DNA of 64,000 bases, taken from contig NZ_DASQCC010000238.1 in NCBI RefSeq assembly GCF_035634895.1, positions 1 through 64,000 on the forward strand, in the 5' to 3' direction. This DNA comes from Actinophytocola sp035634895. GTDB taxonomy: Bacteria; Actinomycetota; Actinomycetes; Mycobacteriales; Pseudonocardiaceae. The position numbers were made by a program, and so were the translations under genes. Shown here piece by piece: positions 15,783 through 24,037 of the stretch. Position 1 is the first letter of the stretch. The number at the start of each line of letters is the position of its first letter. The notes beneath the pieces are model-generated. The model saw only the letters and a program-made list of their open reading frames with translations. It searched no databases and had not been told where the DNA came from.

Positions 15783-16765
15783 CACATCAGTGCATCTTCA
15801 TGCGGCAATTGCCAGTAGATTCGATACGCCGCCTTTATCGGAGGATTGTGGCGTTGTATACGCAGGACCCAAACGGACACTCCATTCCTGGTGGAGCGGA
15901 AGATCTTGAACGAGTCCGTATCTCGAAGATAGTCCTGCTCTTCGGTTAGTTCATTATGACGTCGCAGGACTTGCACGCCATGCCTACTGCTCATGAGATC
16001 GTCCGGAATAACCACCTCCTTGACAAACTCCTGAATCGGATACTCGCAGTCAGTTGTGGTGAACTCCACCTCTCCAGGCGGAGGAATTTGCGGCGCCGGA
16101 CGCTTTCGAAGCATTTCCAGCGTCCCCGGTTTGTACACTGGGACATCGAGTTCCCATTTGACAGATACCTCTTCACCGGGCCTCAGCATAGGATCGAACT
16201 CAACCCTGAAAGCCAAGGAGGTCCTCGACTTGTGCGGCTCACGGAAGACGCAGACACCGTCACCGGATCGCGTAACCGAGCAATCTCTCAGCGCAGGAGG
16301 ATGATCGACAAAAGGCATGTCATCGTCGGTTCGACGATTTATTTCCCACTTCATCGATCTCATCGGATTGAGACAGGTGAACTCTCGTTCCGAATAATTC
16401 GTCGCATCCCAGTATCCATGCACCGTCGACTTCCGCATGACCCATTGCGAAGAATGCAGCTCATACTTTCGGTCGTAATGATAGAGACGGATCACCTGAT
16501 CGCGGAGTTGTCGACTGACCTTCCATTCGTGAAACGAGAAAGTCAGGAGCGGCACTCCGACAAGCACGGCACTCAACACCCATCCCGGGAGCCGCGTTGC
16601 CAGGCTCGCGATTGCGGCGGTGCTTTCAAGCCCGGTCGCCACCCACAGAAGGGGACGAGAGAGTATACGTGTCTTGTCGAGAAGAAGATCAGACCGCGAC
16701 TTTTGCCTCTTTGAGCGAGCCAAACGAATGTGCGTCAAGTATTGATGCTCTCGCCCGCCGCGCAC
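15782..16765 (-). CDS. Orphan two-TM membrane protein with large soluble domain, low GC
   Basis: I do not recognise this 327-residue protein. After a basic N terminus, two hydrophobic segments (about residues 39-57 and 61-77) are separated by a tight RLPG turn. The rest (about 80-327) is soluble, rich in beta-prone stretches such as RTSLAFRVEFDPMLRPGEEV and VSVKWELDVPVYKP. Base composition is near 50% GC, far below the neighbours, and arginine and isoleucine codons ending in A or T are common, which suggests recent transfer. The GTG start at 16765 is uncertain; a TTG 27 nt downstream is possible. A 2TM-plus-beta layout recalls some bacterial immunity effectors such as Cap15, but no nucleotide cyclase or partner gene is adjacent. 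Confidence 0.7.
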   Translation of the reverse strand: MRGGREHQYLTHIRLARSKRQKSRSDLLLDKTRILSRPLLWVATGLESTAAIASLATRLPGWVLSAVLVGVPLLTFSFHEWKVSRQLRDQVIRLYHYDRKYELHSSQWVMRKSTVHGYWDATNYSEREFTCLNPMRSMKWEINRRTDDDMPFVDHPPALRDCSVTRSGDGVCVFREPHKSRTSLAFRVEFDPMLRPGEEVSVKWELDVPVYKPGTLEMLRKRPAPQIPPPGEVEFTTTDCEYPIQEFVKEVVIPDDLMSSRHGVQVLRRHNELTEEQDYLRDTDSFKIFRSTRNGVSVWVLRIQRHNPPIKAAYRIYWQLPHEDALM

Positions 16766-17027
16766 ATGCCCCCCTCGGACTTCGTCCGCTGGCCCATCGT
16801 CACGCTCAATCCGTCGCCGACAAGCGCCTTATCGTTACGGAGACGCCGAGGGCGGCAAGGGGAAACGATCACAGCCGACGTCTCCGCACGAAGTGAAGCG
16901 ACGACGCCAGCTGCATCTACCGCCTTCAACCCCAGATGGGCAGGGGTGAGCAGGCGAGCGAGGTGACAGACGCCCTGGGGACGGCCTGATCTTGAAATCC
17001 GTCGGAATCGAGACCGCCAGAACGACG
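16766..17027. other. Low-GC intergenic stretch
   Basis: This noncoding stretch upstream of the orphan membrane gene is lower in GC than its surroundings. I see only short unsupported open frames, no tRNA-like cloverleaf and no clear transposase remnant. It probably holds the promoter of the membrane gene and marks the edge of the foreign segment. Confidence 0.4.
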
Positions 17028-17075
17028 ACGGGCCCGACCATTTAGTCCTGAGCAGACATCAGTGGTCGGGCCCGT
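17028..17075. terminator. Long-stem hairpin after the fadE23/fadE24-like operon
   Basis: Perfect 13-bp arms ACGGGCCCGACCA (17028-17040) and TGGTCGGGCCCGT (17063-17075) enclose a 22-nt loop. It begins 10 bp beyond the stop of the minus-strand dehydrogenase gene. There is no T run on that strand, as is common for actinobacterial terminators. Confidence 0.65.
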
Positions 17076-17084
17076 TTCCGCTGT

Positions 17085-18275
17085 TCACTTAAGCTGTGCG
17101 GACGTCTTCCCCAGCAACCTACGAGCGATGATCAGCTGCTGGATCTGTTGGGTCCCCTCGAAGATGTCCATGATCTTGGCGTCTCGGGACCACTTCTCCA
17201 GTAGTCCGTGTTCGGTGTAGCCGACTGCGCCGGCCAGTTCGACGCATCGCAGGGTGATCGACGTTGCCGAGCGGCCTGCTTTGGCCTTGGCGTAGGAGGC
17301 CTGTAGGGAGTTCGGCTGGCGGTTGTCGGCCATCCAGGCTGCCTGCAGGGTCAGCAGGTACATGGCCTCGTAGTCCGCTTCCATCTCCAGGAACGCGGCC
17401 GCCGCCGCGGGTTGGTTGTTCGCCGGGCGGTCGTAGTCGATCTCTACGCCCGCCTGTGCCAGCAGGCGGCGGGTTTCCTCCAACGCCGCTCGGGTGATGC
17501 CGACCGCCATTGCCGCTACCAGGGGTCTCGTGTTGTCGAACGTCTGCATGACGCCCGCGAAACCCTGGTCGGGCTTGATCTCCGGCGTGCCCAGTAGGTT
17601 CTCGGCCGGGACGCGGCAGTTCTCCAGGCGGAAGTGTGCCGAGTCGGACGCCCGGATCCCGAGCTTGTGTTCCAGGCGTACCAGTTCGAAGCCCGGCGTG
17701 TCTCGATCCACCACGAACGACTTGATCGCCGCCTTGCCCAGTGAACGGTCCAGGGTCGCCCAGACGACCACGCAGTCCGCGCGTTCGCCCGAGGTGACGA
17801 AGATCTTCTCGCCGTTCAGGACGTAGTGGTCACCGTCGCGGACGGCCGTTGTGCGGATCGCGCCGGAGTCCGAACCCGTGTCCGGTTCCGTGATCGCCAT
17901 CGCGGCCCACTTGCCCTTGTAGCGGGCCAACTGCTCCTCCGACGCCACCGAGGCGATCGCGGCGTTGCCGAGGCCCTGGCGCGGCATGGACAGCAGCAAT
18001 CCCGCGTCTCCCCAGCACATCTCCATGGTGCCCAGTACCAGGGACAGGTTCGCCGTCGACGCCTTGCCTGACGAGCGGCGCACACCGCCCGCGCCCGCGC
18101 CGCCACCCGACGCGCTCAGACCGTCCAGAAGGGACGCCAGCGTGTCCAGTTCCTTGGGATAGGTGTGTTCCGCCTGGTCGTACTTGCGTGAGTTCGGCCG
18201 CAGGAACGCCATCGCCGCCTGGCGGGCCTGTTCCACCAGCGTGGTCAGCTTCTTCGGCACCTCTAGGTTGATCAC
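17085..18275 (-). CDS. Acyl-CoA dehydrogenase, FadE23-like
   Basis: A full-length 396-residue dehydrogenase. The N-terminal helical domain starts VINLEVPKKLTTLVEQARQA, followed by AMAITEPDTGSDSGAIRTTA (flavin/substrate loop), GDHYVLNGEKIFVTSGERAD and the C-terminal KIMDIFEGTQQIQQLIIARR with the FAD-contacting segment. An unusual Gly/Ala run (SASGGGAGAGG) occurs near residue 55. The GTG start at 18275 overlaps the stop of the upstream dehydrogenase as GTGA, so the two are coupled. The adjacent pair resembles mycobacterial FadE24-FadE23 in order and size; that assignment is by gene context and recall. Confidence 0.85.
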   Translation of the reverse strand: MINLEVPKKLTTLVEQARQAAMAFLRPNSRKYDQAEHTYPKELDTLASLLDGLSASGGGAGAGGVRRSSGKASTANLSLVLGTMEMCWGDAGLLLSMPRQGLGNAAIASVASEEQLARYKGKWAAMAITEPDTGSDSGAIRTTAVRDGDHYVLNGEKIFVTSGERADCVVVWATLDRSLGKAAIKSFVVDRDTPGFELVRLEHKLGIRASDSAHFRLENCRVPAENLLGTPEIKPDQGFAGVMQTFDNTRPLVAAMAVGITRAALEETRRLLAQAGVEIDYDRPANNQPAAAAAFLEMEADYEAMYLLTLQAAWMADNRQPNSLQASYAKAKAGRSATSITLRCVELAGAVGYTEHGLLEKWSRDAKIMDIFEGTQQIQQLIIARRLLGKTSAQLK

Positions 18276-19591
18276 ACCAGCACCGCGCCTTCCATCACAC
18301 CCACCGCACGCAGGTCGCGGTACCACCGCTCCACCGGGTGCTCCTTCACGTACCCGTGCCCGCCCAGCAGCTGCACACCATCACTACCTATCGCCATTCC
18401 CTTGTCCGTGCACAGCTTCCTGGCCAGCGCCACCTCGCGGGCGAACGAAAGGCCTGCCGCGGCACGGGAAGCGGCTCGGTACGTCAGCAGCTTCATACCG
18501 TCCAGCTCGGTGCCGATGTCCGCGACGCGGAACGCCACGCCCTGGCGATGCGACACCGGCTCGCCGAAGGCCACTCGGTCGTTCACGTACGGGATCACGT
18601 AGTCCAGCACCGCGTGGCCCGTGCCCACCGCGAGCGCGCACCAGCCGAGGCGGGCCAGGCGCACGCACTCCGCGTAGTCCGCCGCCAGCACGGCGGTCGA
18701 CGGCACCGTGACCTGGTCCAGGATCACGCGGCCCGTGCCGGCGGCCCGCAGGCCCATCGCCGGCTCCGCCTCGATCGTCACCGACGACGACTCCACGACG
18801 AACAGTGCGGGTCCGCGACCTTCCACGTCGGCCGCCACGACGAACAGCTCGGCCGCCGCCGCGCGCGGCACCAGGGACTTCACGCCGGTCAGGCGGAAGC
18901 CGCCGGCGGTCCGGTATGCCTTGGTGCGCAACACGAACGGGTCGAACAACGGGTACGGCTCCTGAATGGCCAGTGCCGCCGCCGGCACGTCCTCGCCGGT
19001 GAACGCCGGCAGGTACGTCGCCTGCTGTTCCTCGTTTCCCCACAGCACCAACGCGTTCGACACCGCCGCCGGCGCGAGGCACGCCAGCGCCAGGCCCATG
19101 TCGCCCGTGGCAAGGGCCTCCGCCACCAGCACGTTCGTCACCGTCGAGCGTTCCGTCGCCACGCCGCCCAGCTCCTCCGGCACGCCCAGCAACGTGATGC
19201 CCAGCTCGGCCGCCGTCGAGACCAGCTCGACCGGCGCCGCGCACTTCTCGTTGGCCTCCGCCGCGGCGGGGCGCAGGCGCTCGGCGGCGAACTCGCGGAC
19301 CGTGTCCACGATCAGCCGCTGCTCCTCGGTCGGCGTCAGGTCGAACACGCCGCTGTCGGGCACGGGGGGCAACCGCTTGGCGGACCCCAGCTTCCGCGCC
19401 GCGGTGAACGTCCGGGTCGCCGCGCCCGCCGCCTGGAAGCCGGTCTTCGTCGCCTGGTACAGCGCGCGGTCGACCGTCTTCTTCATGCCCAGCCGGTCGG
19501 CCACCGGCGCGACCTTGTTCAGCACGGACATCACGGCGCCCATCGCGTTCCGTCTGTGCGGCTTGGCGCCAAGCCCCTCGCTGGTCGACAC
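18272..19591 (-). CDS. Acyl-CoA dehydrogenase with N-terminal extension, FadE24-like
   Basis: A 439-residue protein. The first ~75 residues form a basic extension (NAMGAVMSVLNKVAPVADRL and a YQATKTGFQAAG segment) before the dehydrogenase body begins at FDLTPTEEQRLIVDTVREFA. FadE24 of mycobacteria has a comparable extension. The usual Ser/Thr-rich flavin loop is replaced by AIQEPYPLFDPFVLRTKAYR, and the ending lacks the typical C-terminal arginine segment. This suggests it acts with the downstream partner rather than alone. Start GTG 19591 has AGGGGTGGG upstream. A strong palindrome lies 38 bp before the start. Confidence 0.82.
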   Translation of the reverse strand: MSTSEGLGAKPHRRNAMGAVMSVLNKVAPVADRLGMKKTVDRALYQATKTGFQAAGAATRTFTAARKLGSAKRLPPVPDSGVFDLTPTEEQRLIVDTVREFAAERLRPAAAEANEKCAAPVELVSTAAELGITLLGVPEELGGVATERSTVTNVLVAEALATGDMGLALACLAPAAVSNALVLWGNEEQQATYLPAFTGEDVPAAALAIQEPYPLFDPFVLRTKAYRTAGGFRLTGVKSLVPRAAAAELFVVAADVEGRGPALFVVESSSVTIEAEPAMGLRAAGTGRVILDQVTVPSTAVLAADYAECVRLARLGWCALAVGTGHAVLDYVIPYVNDRVAFGEPVSHRQGVAFRVADIGTELDGMKLLTYRAASRAAAGLSFAREVALARKLCTDKGMAIGSDGVQLLGGHGYVKEHPVERWYRDLRAVGVMEGAVLV

Positions 19592-19628
19592 CGGCCCACC
19601 CCTACCTACTCGTGAGTTAAATAACGGT

Positions 19629-19646
19629 AGCTACTCTAGAGTAGCT
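19629..19646. promoter_or_regulatory. 18-bp perfect palindrome upstream of the fadE24-like gene
   Basis: AGCTACTCTAGAGTAGCT is a perfect palindrome. It is flanked by a second, outer pair CCTACTCG (19611-19618 region) and CGAGTAGG (19652-19659), giving a nested dyad of about 50 bp. It overlaps the last codons and stop of the amidase gene and lies in the promoter region of the dehydrogenase pair. A TetR-type operator is likely; the regulator is not identified. Confidence 0.65.
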
Positions 19647-21057
19647 TACCGCGAGTAGGGCTACCAGAGGTGACCCCCGTCACGACCGGCGGCCGGGTCG
19701 CCTGCCAGGGACGCGCCTGCTCGAACGCCGCGCACGCGGCCAGCACCCGCGCGTCCGCGTGCCGCGGTCCCACGACCTGCAGCCCCACCGGCAGCCCCGC
19801 CGACGTGAACCCGCACGGCAGCGTCGCGGCCGGCTGCTGCGTCATGTTGAACGGGTACGTGAACGGCGTCCACCCGGTCCAGCGACCTCCGGCCGGGGAC
19901 TCGACGCCGGCCGCGAACGCGGGGATCGGCATGGTCGGCGTGACCAGCAGGTCGTAGCGCTCGTGGAACTCGCCCATGGTCCGCCCCACCGCGGCCCTGG
20001 TCGCCGTGGCCGCCAGGTAGTCCAGCGCCGAGAACCGCGCGCCCTGCTCCCGTACCTCCCGCAGCCCCGGGTCCAGCCCCGCCAGCTGCCCCTCGGACAG
20101 CGACGCCGTCGACGCGGCCGCGCCGGAGAACCACAGCACGTGGAACGCCTCGACCGGGTTCGCGAAGCCGGGGTCGGCCATCGACACGACCGCGCCAAGC
20201 TCGGCGAACGTCTGGACCGCCGAGGCGACCGAGGCGGCGACCTCCGGGTCCACCGACACGTACCCGAGCGTCGGGCTGAACGCGATCCGCATGCCGGCGA
20301 CCGACGGTGCCGCGACGGCCGCGGCGAACGACTCGGCCGGCCGCGGCCCGGCCGACCAGTCCCGACCATCCACACCGGACAGGACGTCGAGTGCGAGCGC
20401 CGCGTCGGCCACGGTCCAGGTCAGCGGGCCGACATGCGAGAGCGTGCCGAACGGGCTCGCCGGGAAGACCGGCACGAGGCCGTAGGTCGGCTTGATGCCG
20501 AAGACGCCGCTGAACGACGCCGGGATGCGGACCGAGCCACCGCCGTCGGTGCCGAGTGAGATCGTGCCCATGCCGGCGGCCACCGCGACGGCCGCGCCGC
20601 CGCTGGAGCCACCGGAGGTCATCGCCGGGTCCCACGGGTTTCTGGTGACGCCGGTGAGCGGGTTGTCGGTGACGCCCTTCCAGCCCAGCTCGGGCGTGGT
20701 GGTCTTGCCGATGATCACCGCATGGTGCTCGCGCAGCCGGGCGACGGACGGCGCGTCCACGTCCCAGCGCTGGCCGGGGTCGATCGTGCGCGAGCCGCGC
20801 AGGGTCGGCCAGCCCCTGGTGAGCAGCAGATCCTTGACCGAGACGGGCACGCCGTCGAGCAGCCCCCGCGGCTCGCCGCGCCGCCAGCGCTCCGCCGACT
20901 CGGCCGCGTCGGCCAGCGCGCGGTCGGCGTCGACCAGGCAGAACCCGTTGAGCGTGCCGTTCAGCTCGTCGATCCTGGCCAGCGCGTCCCTGGTCGCCGC
21001 CACCGGGGACAGCCGCCCCGCGCGGTAGTCGGCCAGCAGCCCGGTCGCACTGGTCAT
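19636..21057 (-). CDS. Amidase (amidase signature family)
   Basis: A 473-residue amidase-signature enzyme hydrolysing a carboxamide. The Ser-Ser-Lys triad is visible as Lys in VSVKDLL (about 74), the Gly/Ser-rich MTSGGSSGGAAVAVAAGMG and the nucleophile region GTDGGGSVRIPAS (about 168-180). The C-terminal half has the family segment TPTMPIPAFAAGVE. It starts at ATG 21057, overlapping the hydroxyacid dehydrogenase stop as ATGA, so the two form an operon. Substrate unknown; related proteins include indoleacetamide hydrolases and GatA-like amidases, but the GatA partners are absent. Confidence 0.88.
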   Translation of the reverse strand: MTSATGLLADYRAGRLSPVAATRDALARIDELNGTLNGFCLVDADRALADAAESAERWRRGEPRGLLDGVPVSVKDLLLTRGWPTLRGSRTIDPGQRWDVDAPSVARLREHHAVIIGKTTTPELGWKGVTDNPLTGVTRNPWDPAMTSGGSSGGAAVAVAAGMGTISLGTDGGGSVRIPASFSGVFGIKPTYGLVPVFPASPFGTLSHVGPLTWTVADAALALDVLSGVDGRDWSAGPRPAESFAAAVAAPSVAGMRIAFSPTLGYVSVDPEVAASVASAVQTFAELGAVVSMADPGFANPVEAFHVLWFSGAAASTASLSEGQLAGLDPGLREVREQGARFSALDYLAATATRAAVGRTMGEFHERYDLLVTPTMPIPAFAAGVESPAGGRWTGWTPFTYPFNMTQQPAATLPCGFTSAGLPVGLQVVGPRHADARVLAACAAFEQARPWQATRPPVVTGVTSGSPTRGKLL

Positions 21058-22034
21058 GACCGCTCCCGCACGTAACCACGGGACTTGTCCACCACGTTGT
21101 GCAGCGGCTGCCCCGCGAGGTACCTCGACAGGTTGTCAACGAAGAGTGCCACCAGCTCCGCACGCCATCCCACCACGTCACCGGACATGTGCGGCGACAC
21201 GATCACATTCGGCAGGTGCCAGAGCGGAGACGAGCCCGCCAGCGGCTCGTCGACGAACACGTCCAGCGCCGCGCCCCCGAGCCGGCCCGCGGACAGCGCC
21301 TCGACCAGGTCCTCCTGCACGACCAGCGGCCCGCGGCTCACGTTGATCAACCGCGCGCCCGGTTTCATCGTGGCGATGGCCCGCGCGTCGATCATGCCGC
21401 GGGTCTCCTGGGTCAGCGGCGCGGCCAGCACCACGAAGTCGGCCTTCGGCAGCGCCTCCGACAGTGCCGACATGGGCGACACCGACCCCAGGTCGGGGTC
21501 GTCCGGCCGGGCGACCCGGCCCAGACCCGAGACCGTCATGCCGACCGCGGTGAGCTTGCGGGCGATGGCCCGGCCGATCGGTCCGGTGCCGGCGATCAGC
21601 GCGTGCCGGCCGCCGAGCCGCTCCGTCTCCCGGTGGTGCCAGCGGCGTTCACGCTGATGCGCGAGCGTGGTCGAGAGGTCCTTGGCGAGCGCCAGCGCCA
21701 GCCCCAGCACGTACTCGGCCATCGGCTCGTCGAAGACCCCCCGCGAGTTGGTGACGACGATGTCACTCGCCACCACCTCGGGTGTCAGCAAATGGTTGAC
21801 GCCGGCACTCGCGGCATGGACCCAGCGCAGCGACGACGCGGCCGGCCAGGCGGTCGCCAGCGCGGGCGACCGGAAGTCCCAGACGAACAGTACGTCGGCC
21901 CCCGGCAACGCCCCGGCCAGCTCGCCGGGCGTGGCGTACCGGACGTCCGCGACGGACTCCACCTGCGTCATTCCGTCCGGGCGGCCGGTGTTGCCGGAGT
22001 GGTCGTGGAGGACCACGACAGTACTTGTGGGCAC
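21054..22034 (-). CDS. D-isomer-specific 2-hydroxyacid dehydrogenase
   Basis: A 326-residue NAD(P)-dependent oxidoreductase. The Rossmann motif is ALIAGTGPIGRAIARKL (about 146-162). The catalytic Arg lies in INVSRGPLVVQ, the Glu in DVFVDEPLA and the His in SPHMSGDVVGW. These enzymes reduce 2-keto acids or oxidise D-2-hydroxy acids. It starts at GTG 22034 and is coupled to the amidase. The divergent GntR gene with an operator-like repeat between them suggests local control, and the amidase/dehydrogenase pairing suggests use of an amide or hydroxyamide as nutrient (inference). Confidence 0.87.
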   Translation of the reverse strand: MPTSTVVVLHDHSGNTGRPDGMTQVESVADVRYATPGELAGALPGADVLFVWDFRSPALATAWPAASSLRWVHAASAGVNHLLTPEVVASDIVVTNSRGVFDEPMAEYVLGLALALAKDLSTTLAHQRERRWHHRETERLGGRHALIAGTGPIGRAIARKLTAVGMTVSGLGRVARPDDPDLGSVSPMSALSEALPKADFVVLAAPLTQETRGMIDARAIATMKPGARLINVSRGPLVVQEDLVEALSAGRLGGAALDVFVDEPLAGSSPLWHLPNVIVSPHMSGDVVGWRAELVALFVDNLSRYLAGQPLHNVVDKSRGYVRERS

Positions 22035-22063
22035 GGGATTGACACGCTAGGTACCGATCGTAT

Positions 22064-22077
22064 GATTGTCAACAATC
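22064..22077. promoter_or_regulatory. GntR-type operator GATTGTCAACAATC
   Basis: Six-base arms GATTGT and ACAATC around CA, in the ATTGTnnACAAT style known for FCD-class GntR regulators. It lies 30 bp before the hydroxyacid dehydrogenase start and upstream of the divergent GntR gene, the usual place for an autoregulated local repressor. Confidence 0.65.
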
Positions 22078-22349
22078 GGCGGCCGTCGCGGCCCGCGGAG
22101 ACATCACACGGATCGCCGTGGTGACACCTTTGGTCGGACAGTGTCATCGAGCGCGGTGCCGAGGTGGTGTCCGGCGCCGAAGGGGTGTCCACCAGCCGCG
22201 CGAACGTGCCGGCGTACGACGTCATCGGGAGCCGATGTGGAGGAGTCGCTGGGCTCGCCCGTGCTGGCCGCGAACCAGGTCAGCGTCTGGGCGTGCTCTC
22301 GATCGGTCCGCGCGACCTCGGGTCGTGCCGGCGTGGGGGCGTCGTCCTC
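22078..22349. other. Leader region before the GntR gene
   Basis: About 270 bp between the operator and the chosen GntR start. It is open in the GntR frame from 22164 but the encoded residues (Gly/Arg/Ser-rich) resemble no GntR extension. A start at GTG or ATG within it cannot be fully excluded. No other feature seen. Confidence 0.35.
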
Positions 22350-23015
22350 GTGAGTGAGCTCGGCGAGCTGGAGCCGGTGGCGCGGCAGTCGACCGCGGAG
22401 CTGATCGCCGACCAGCTGCGGTCGGCGATCATGCACGGGACGCTGGCGCCGGGGACACAGCTGGGTGAGTCCGAGCTGGCCGCGCGGTTCGCGGTGAGCC
22501 GGGGGCCACTGCGGGAGGCGATGCAGCGGCTCGTGCAGGAGGGACTGCTGCGGGGTGAGCGGCACCGGGGGCTGTTCGTGATCGACCTGTCGGCCTCGGA
22601 CGTCCGGGACATCTATCTGGCGCGGCTCGCCGTCGAGCGGACCGCGTGCCAGCTGGTCATGGCGGGGAACCGCGGCGAGGCGGTGGCGCGGCTGTCGGAG
22701 GCGCTCTCGATGCTGGTGGCCGCGGCGGCCAGCGGGGACCGGAACGCGATGCGTGGCGCCGACCAGGCGCTTCACCAGACGCTGGTGGACTGCTCGGGGA
22801 ACACGCGGCTGGTGCGGACGGCGCGGACGCTGCTGGTGGAGACGCGGATGTGCCTCGCGGCGCGGCAGCAGCGGCCCCCGGAGCCGTCGGAGCTGGTGGC
22901 CGAGCACCAGGCCCTGGTCGACGCCATCTCGGACGGTGACGAGCCGAGGCTGATGAGCCTGGTCGAGTCCCACATGCTCGACTCGGTCGCCCGCCTGGTC
23001 CCCCCGCCGCGCTGA
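22350..23015 (+). CDS. GntR-family regulator, FCD subfamily
   Basis: A 221-residue regulator. The winged helix-turn-helix covers STAELIADQLRSAIMHGTLA to VSRGPLREAMQRLVQEGLL and the wing HRGLFVIDL. The FCD ligand domain follows with DIYLARLAVERTACQLVMAG and the metal/ligand histidines in ADQALHQTLVDCSGN, EHQALVDAI and ESHMLDSV. GTG 22350 is chosen because the family begins just before such a segment. Divergent from the hydroxyacid dehydrogenase-amidase pair, which it probably regulates through the GATTGTCAACAATC site. The effector is likely a small carboxylate (family tendency). Confidence 0.85.
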   Translation: MSELGELEPVARQSTAELIADQLRSAIMHGTLAPGTQLGESELAARFAVSRGPLREAMQRLVQEGLLRGERHRGLFVIDLSASDVRDIYLARLAVERTACQLVMAGNRGEAVARLSEALSMLVAAAASGDRNAMRGADQALHQTLVDCSGNTRLVRTARTLLVETRMCLAARQQRPPEPSELVAEHQALVDAISDGDEPRLMSLVESHMLDSVARLVPPPR

Positions 23016-23022
23016 CGGGGGC

Positions 23023-23742
23023 TCACGGCGCGGGCTCGCGCAGGACGTCCGTGTTGAACTCGCCGTCCACAATGGAGGACGCCAGCTCGATCACCTTGGT
23101 GTTGTGGCTGCGGGCGTAGCTACGCAACGTCGCGAACGCCGCCGTCGTGTTCAGGCCGTAGCGCTCGGCCAGCACGCCCTTCGCCTGTTCGACGATCACG
23201 CGCGTGTCCAGGGCATGCTGCAACTGCTCGCTCAACGCCTTCTCCCGCCGCAGCGCCCTGGCCCCGAGGATCCCGATCGTCGCGACGTCGGCCATGGCCT
23301 GGGCCAGGCGGAGGTCCGACTTCTCCAGCTCGCCGGGCTCGTTGCGCAGCAGCGTCAGCGAACCGATCAGCGCCGCGCGGCGCCGCAGTGGCAGCGTGTG
23401 CACGGCCGCGAAGCCCGCCTTGCGGGCTTCCGCCACATATCGGGGCCAGCGTTCGAGTTCCTCCGTCAGGTGCGGAACCGTGATCTGTTCACCTGATCTC
23501 GTGCAGTCCTGCCAGGGACCTTCGGCCTCGCGTTGCGCCGATATCTCCAGCAGCGCCACCCGCTCGTTCGTCGCCACCACTCCGTGATCGATCAGGAACA
23601 CGCCGGCAGCGTCCACATCGAGCAGACGAACGCAGTGATTCGCCAGCAACCGCAGAAAGTCGTCAAGGTCGAACCCGGGCGACAGGGTGTCGGTGAGCTC
23701 GACGAGCGTTTCTGCCAGTTCCTCCGCCGGCTTGCTGGTCAC
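23023..23742 (-). CDS. GAF-ANTAR RNA-binding regulator
   Basis: This 239-residue protein has an N-terminal GAF domain (about residues 10-165, with FDLDDFLRLLANHCVRLLDVDAAGVFL and HTLPLRRRAALIGSLTLLRN) and a C-terminal ANTAR domain (about 170-225, LSEQLQHALDTRVIVEQAKGVLAERYG). ANTAR domains bind paired RNA hairpins and prevent transcription termination. Actinomycetes carry many such GAF-ANTAR proteins, mostly uncharacterised. Start GTG 23742. It ends 7 bp from the convergent GntR gene. The target transcript cannot be told from the sequence. Confidence 0.9.
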   Translation of the reverse strand: MTSKPAEELAETLVELTDTLSPGFDLDDFLRLLANHCVRLLDVDAAGVFLIDHGVVATNERVALLEISAQREAEGPWQDCTRSGEQITVPHLTEELERWPRYVAEARKAGFAAVHTLPLRRRAALIGSLTLLRNEPGELEKSDLRLAQAMADVATIGILGARALRREKALSEQLQHALDTRVIVEQAKGVLAERYGLNTTAAFATLRSYARSHNTKVIELASSIVDGEFNTDVLREPAP

Positions 23743-23954
23743 GACGTAAGACTACGGCCGAGTGATCAGGCTCGGGGCAGGCCCAAGCTCTCATGGCCCA
23801 CTATTTGGGGAAAAGTTCGGCCGACCCGTAACGATTTCTATTCACGGCCAATCGAAGATCATAAACGGCCCCAGTCACGGTACGCAGCGTGATCGGCACG
23901 CTCCGGTGGACGCATACTCAGAGTGGTTGTCATGGTGATCTGACAGCAATACGG

Positions 23955-23976
23955 AACAGGGCCCTTGGACCCTGTT
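23955..23976. promoter_or_regulatory. Inverted repeat upstream of the sigma factor gene
   Basis: Arms AACAGGG (23955-23961) and CCCTGTT (23970-23976) with an 8-bp spacer, about 62 bp before the sigma factor start; TTGACG at 23979 follows at once. The rest of the 295-bp gap (23743-24037) shows no gene. It could be an operator or a weak hairpin. Confidence 0.4.
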
Positions 23977-24037
23977 GGTTGACGATTGAATTTACGAGTA
24001 TCACTCACGTGCGGGAGTCGCTTAGCGTGGAGGCACA

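Noticed and set aside
15782..17085. Prophage or insertion sequence
   Set aside because: Low GC suggests transfer, but there is no integrase, transposase, terminal repeat or target duplication visible.
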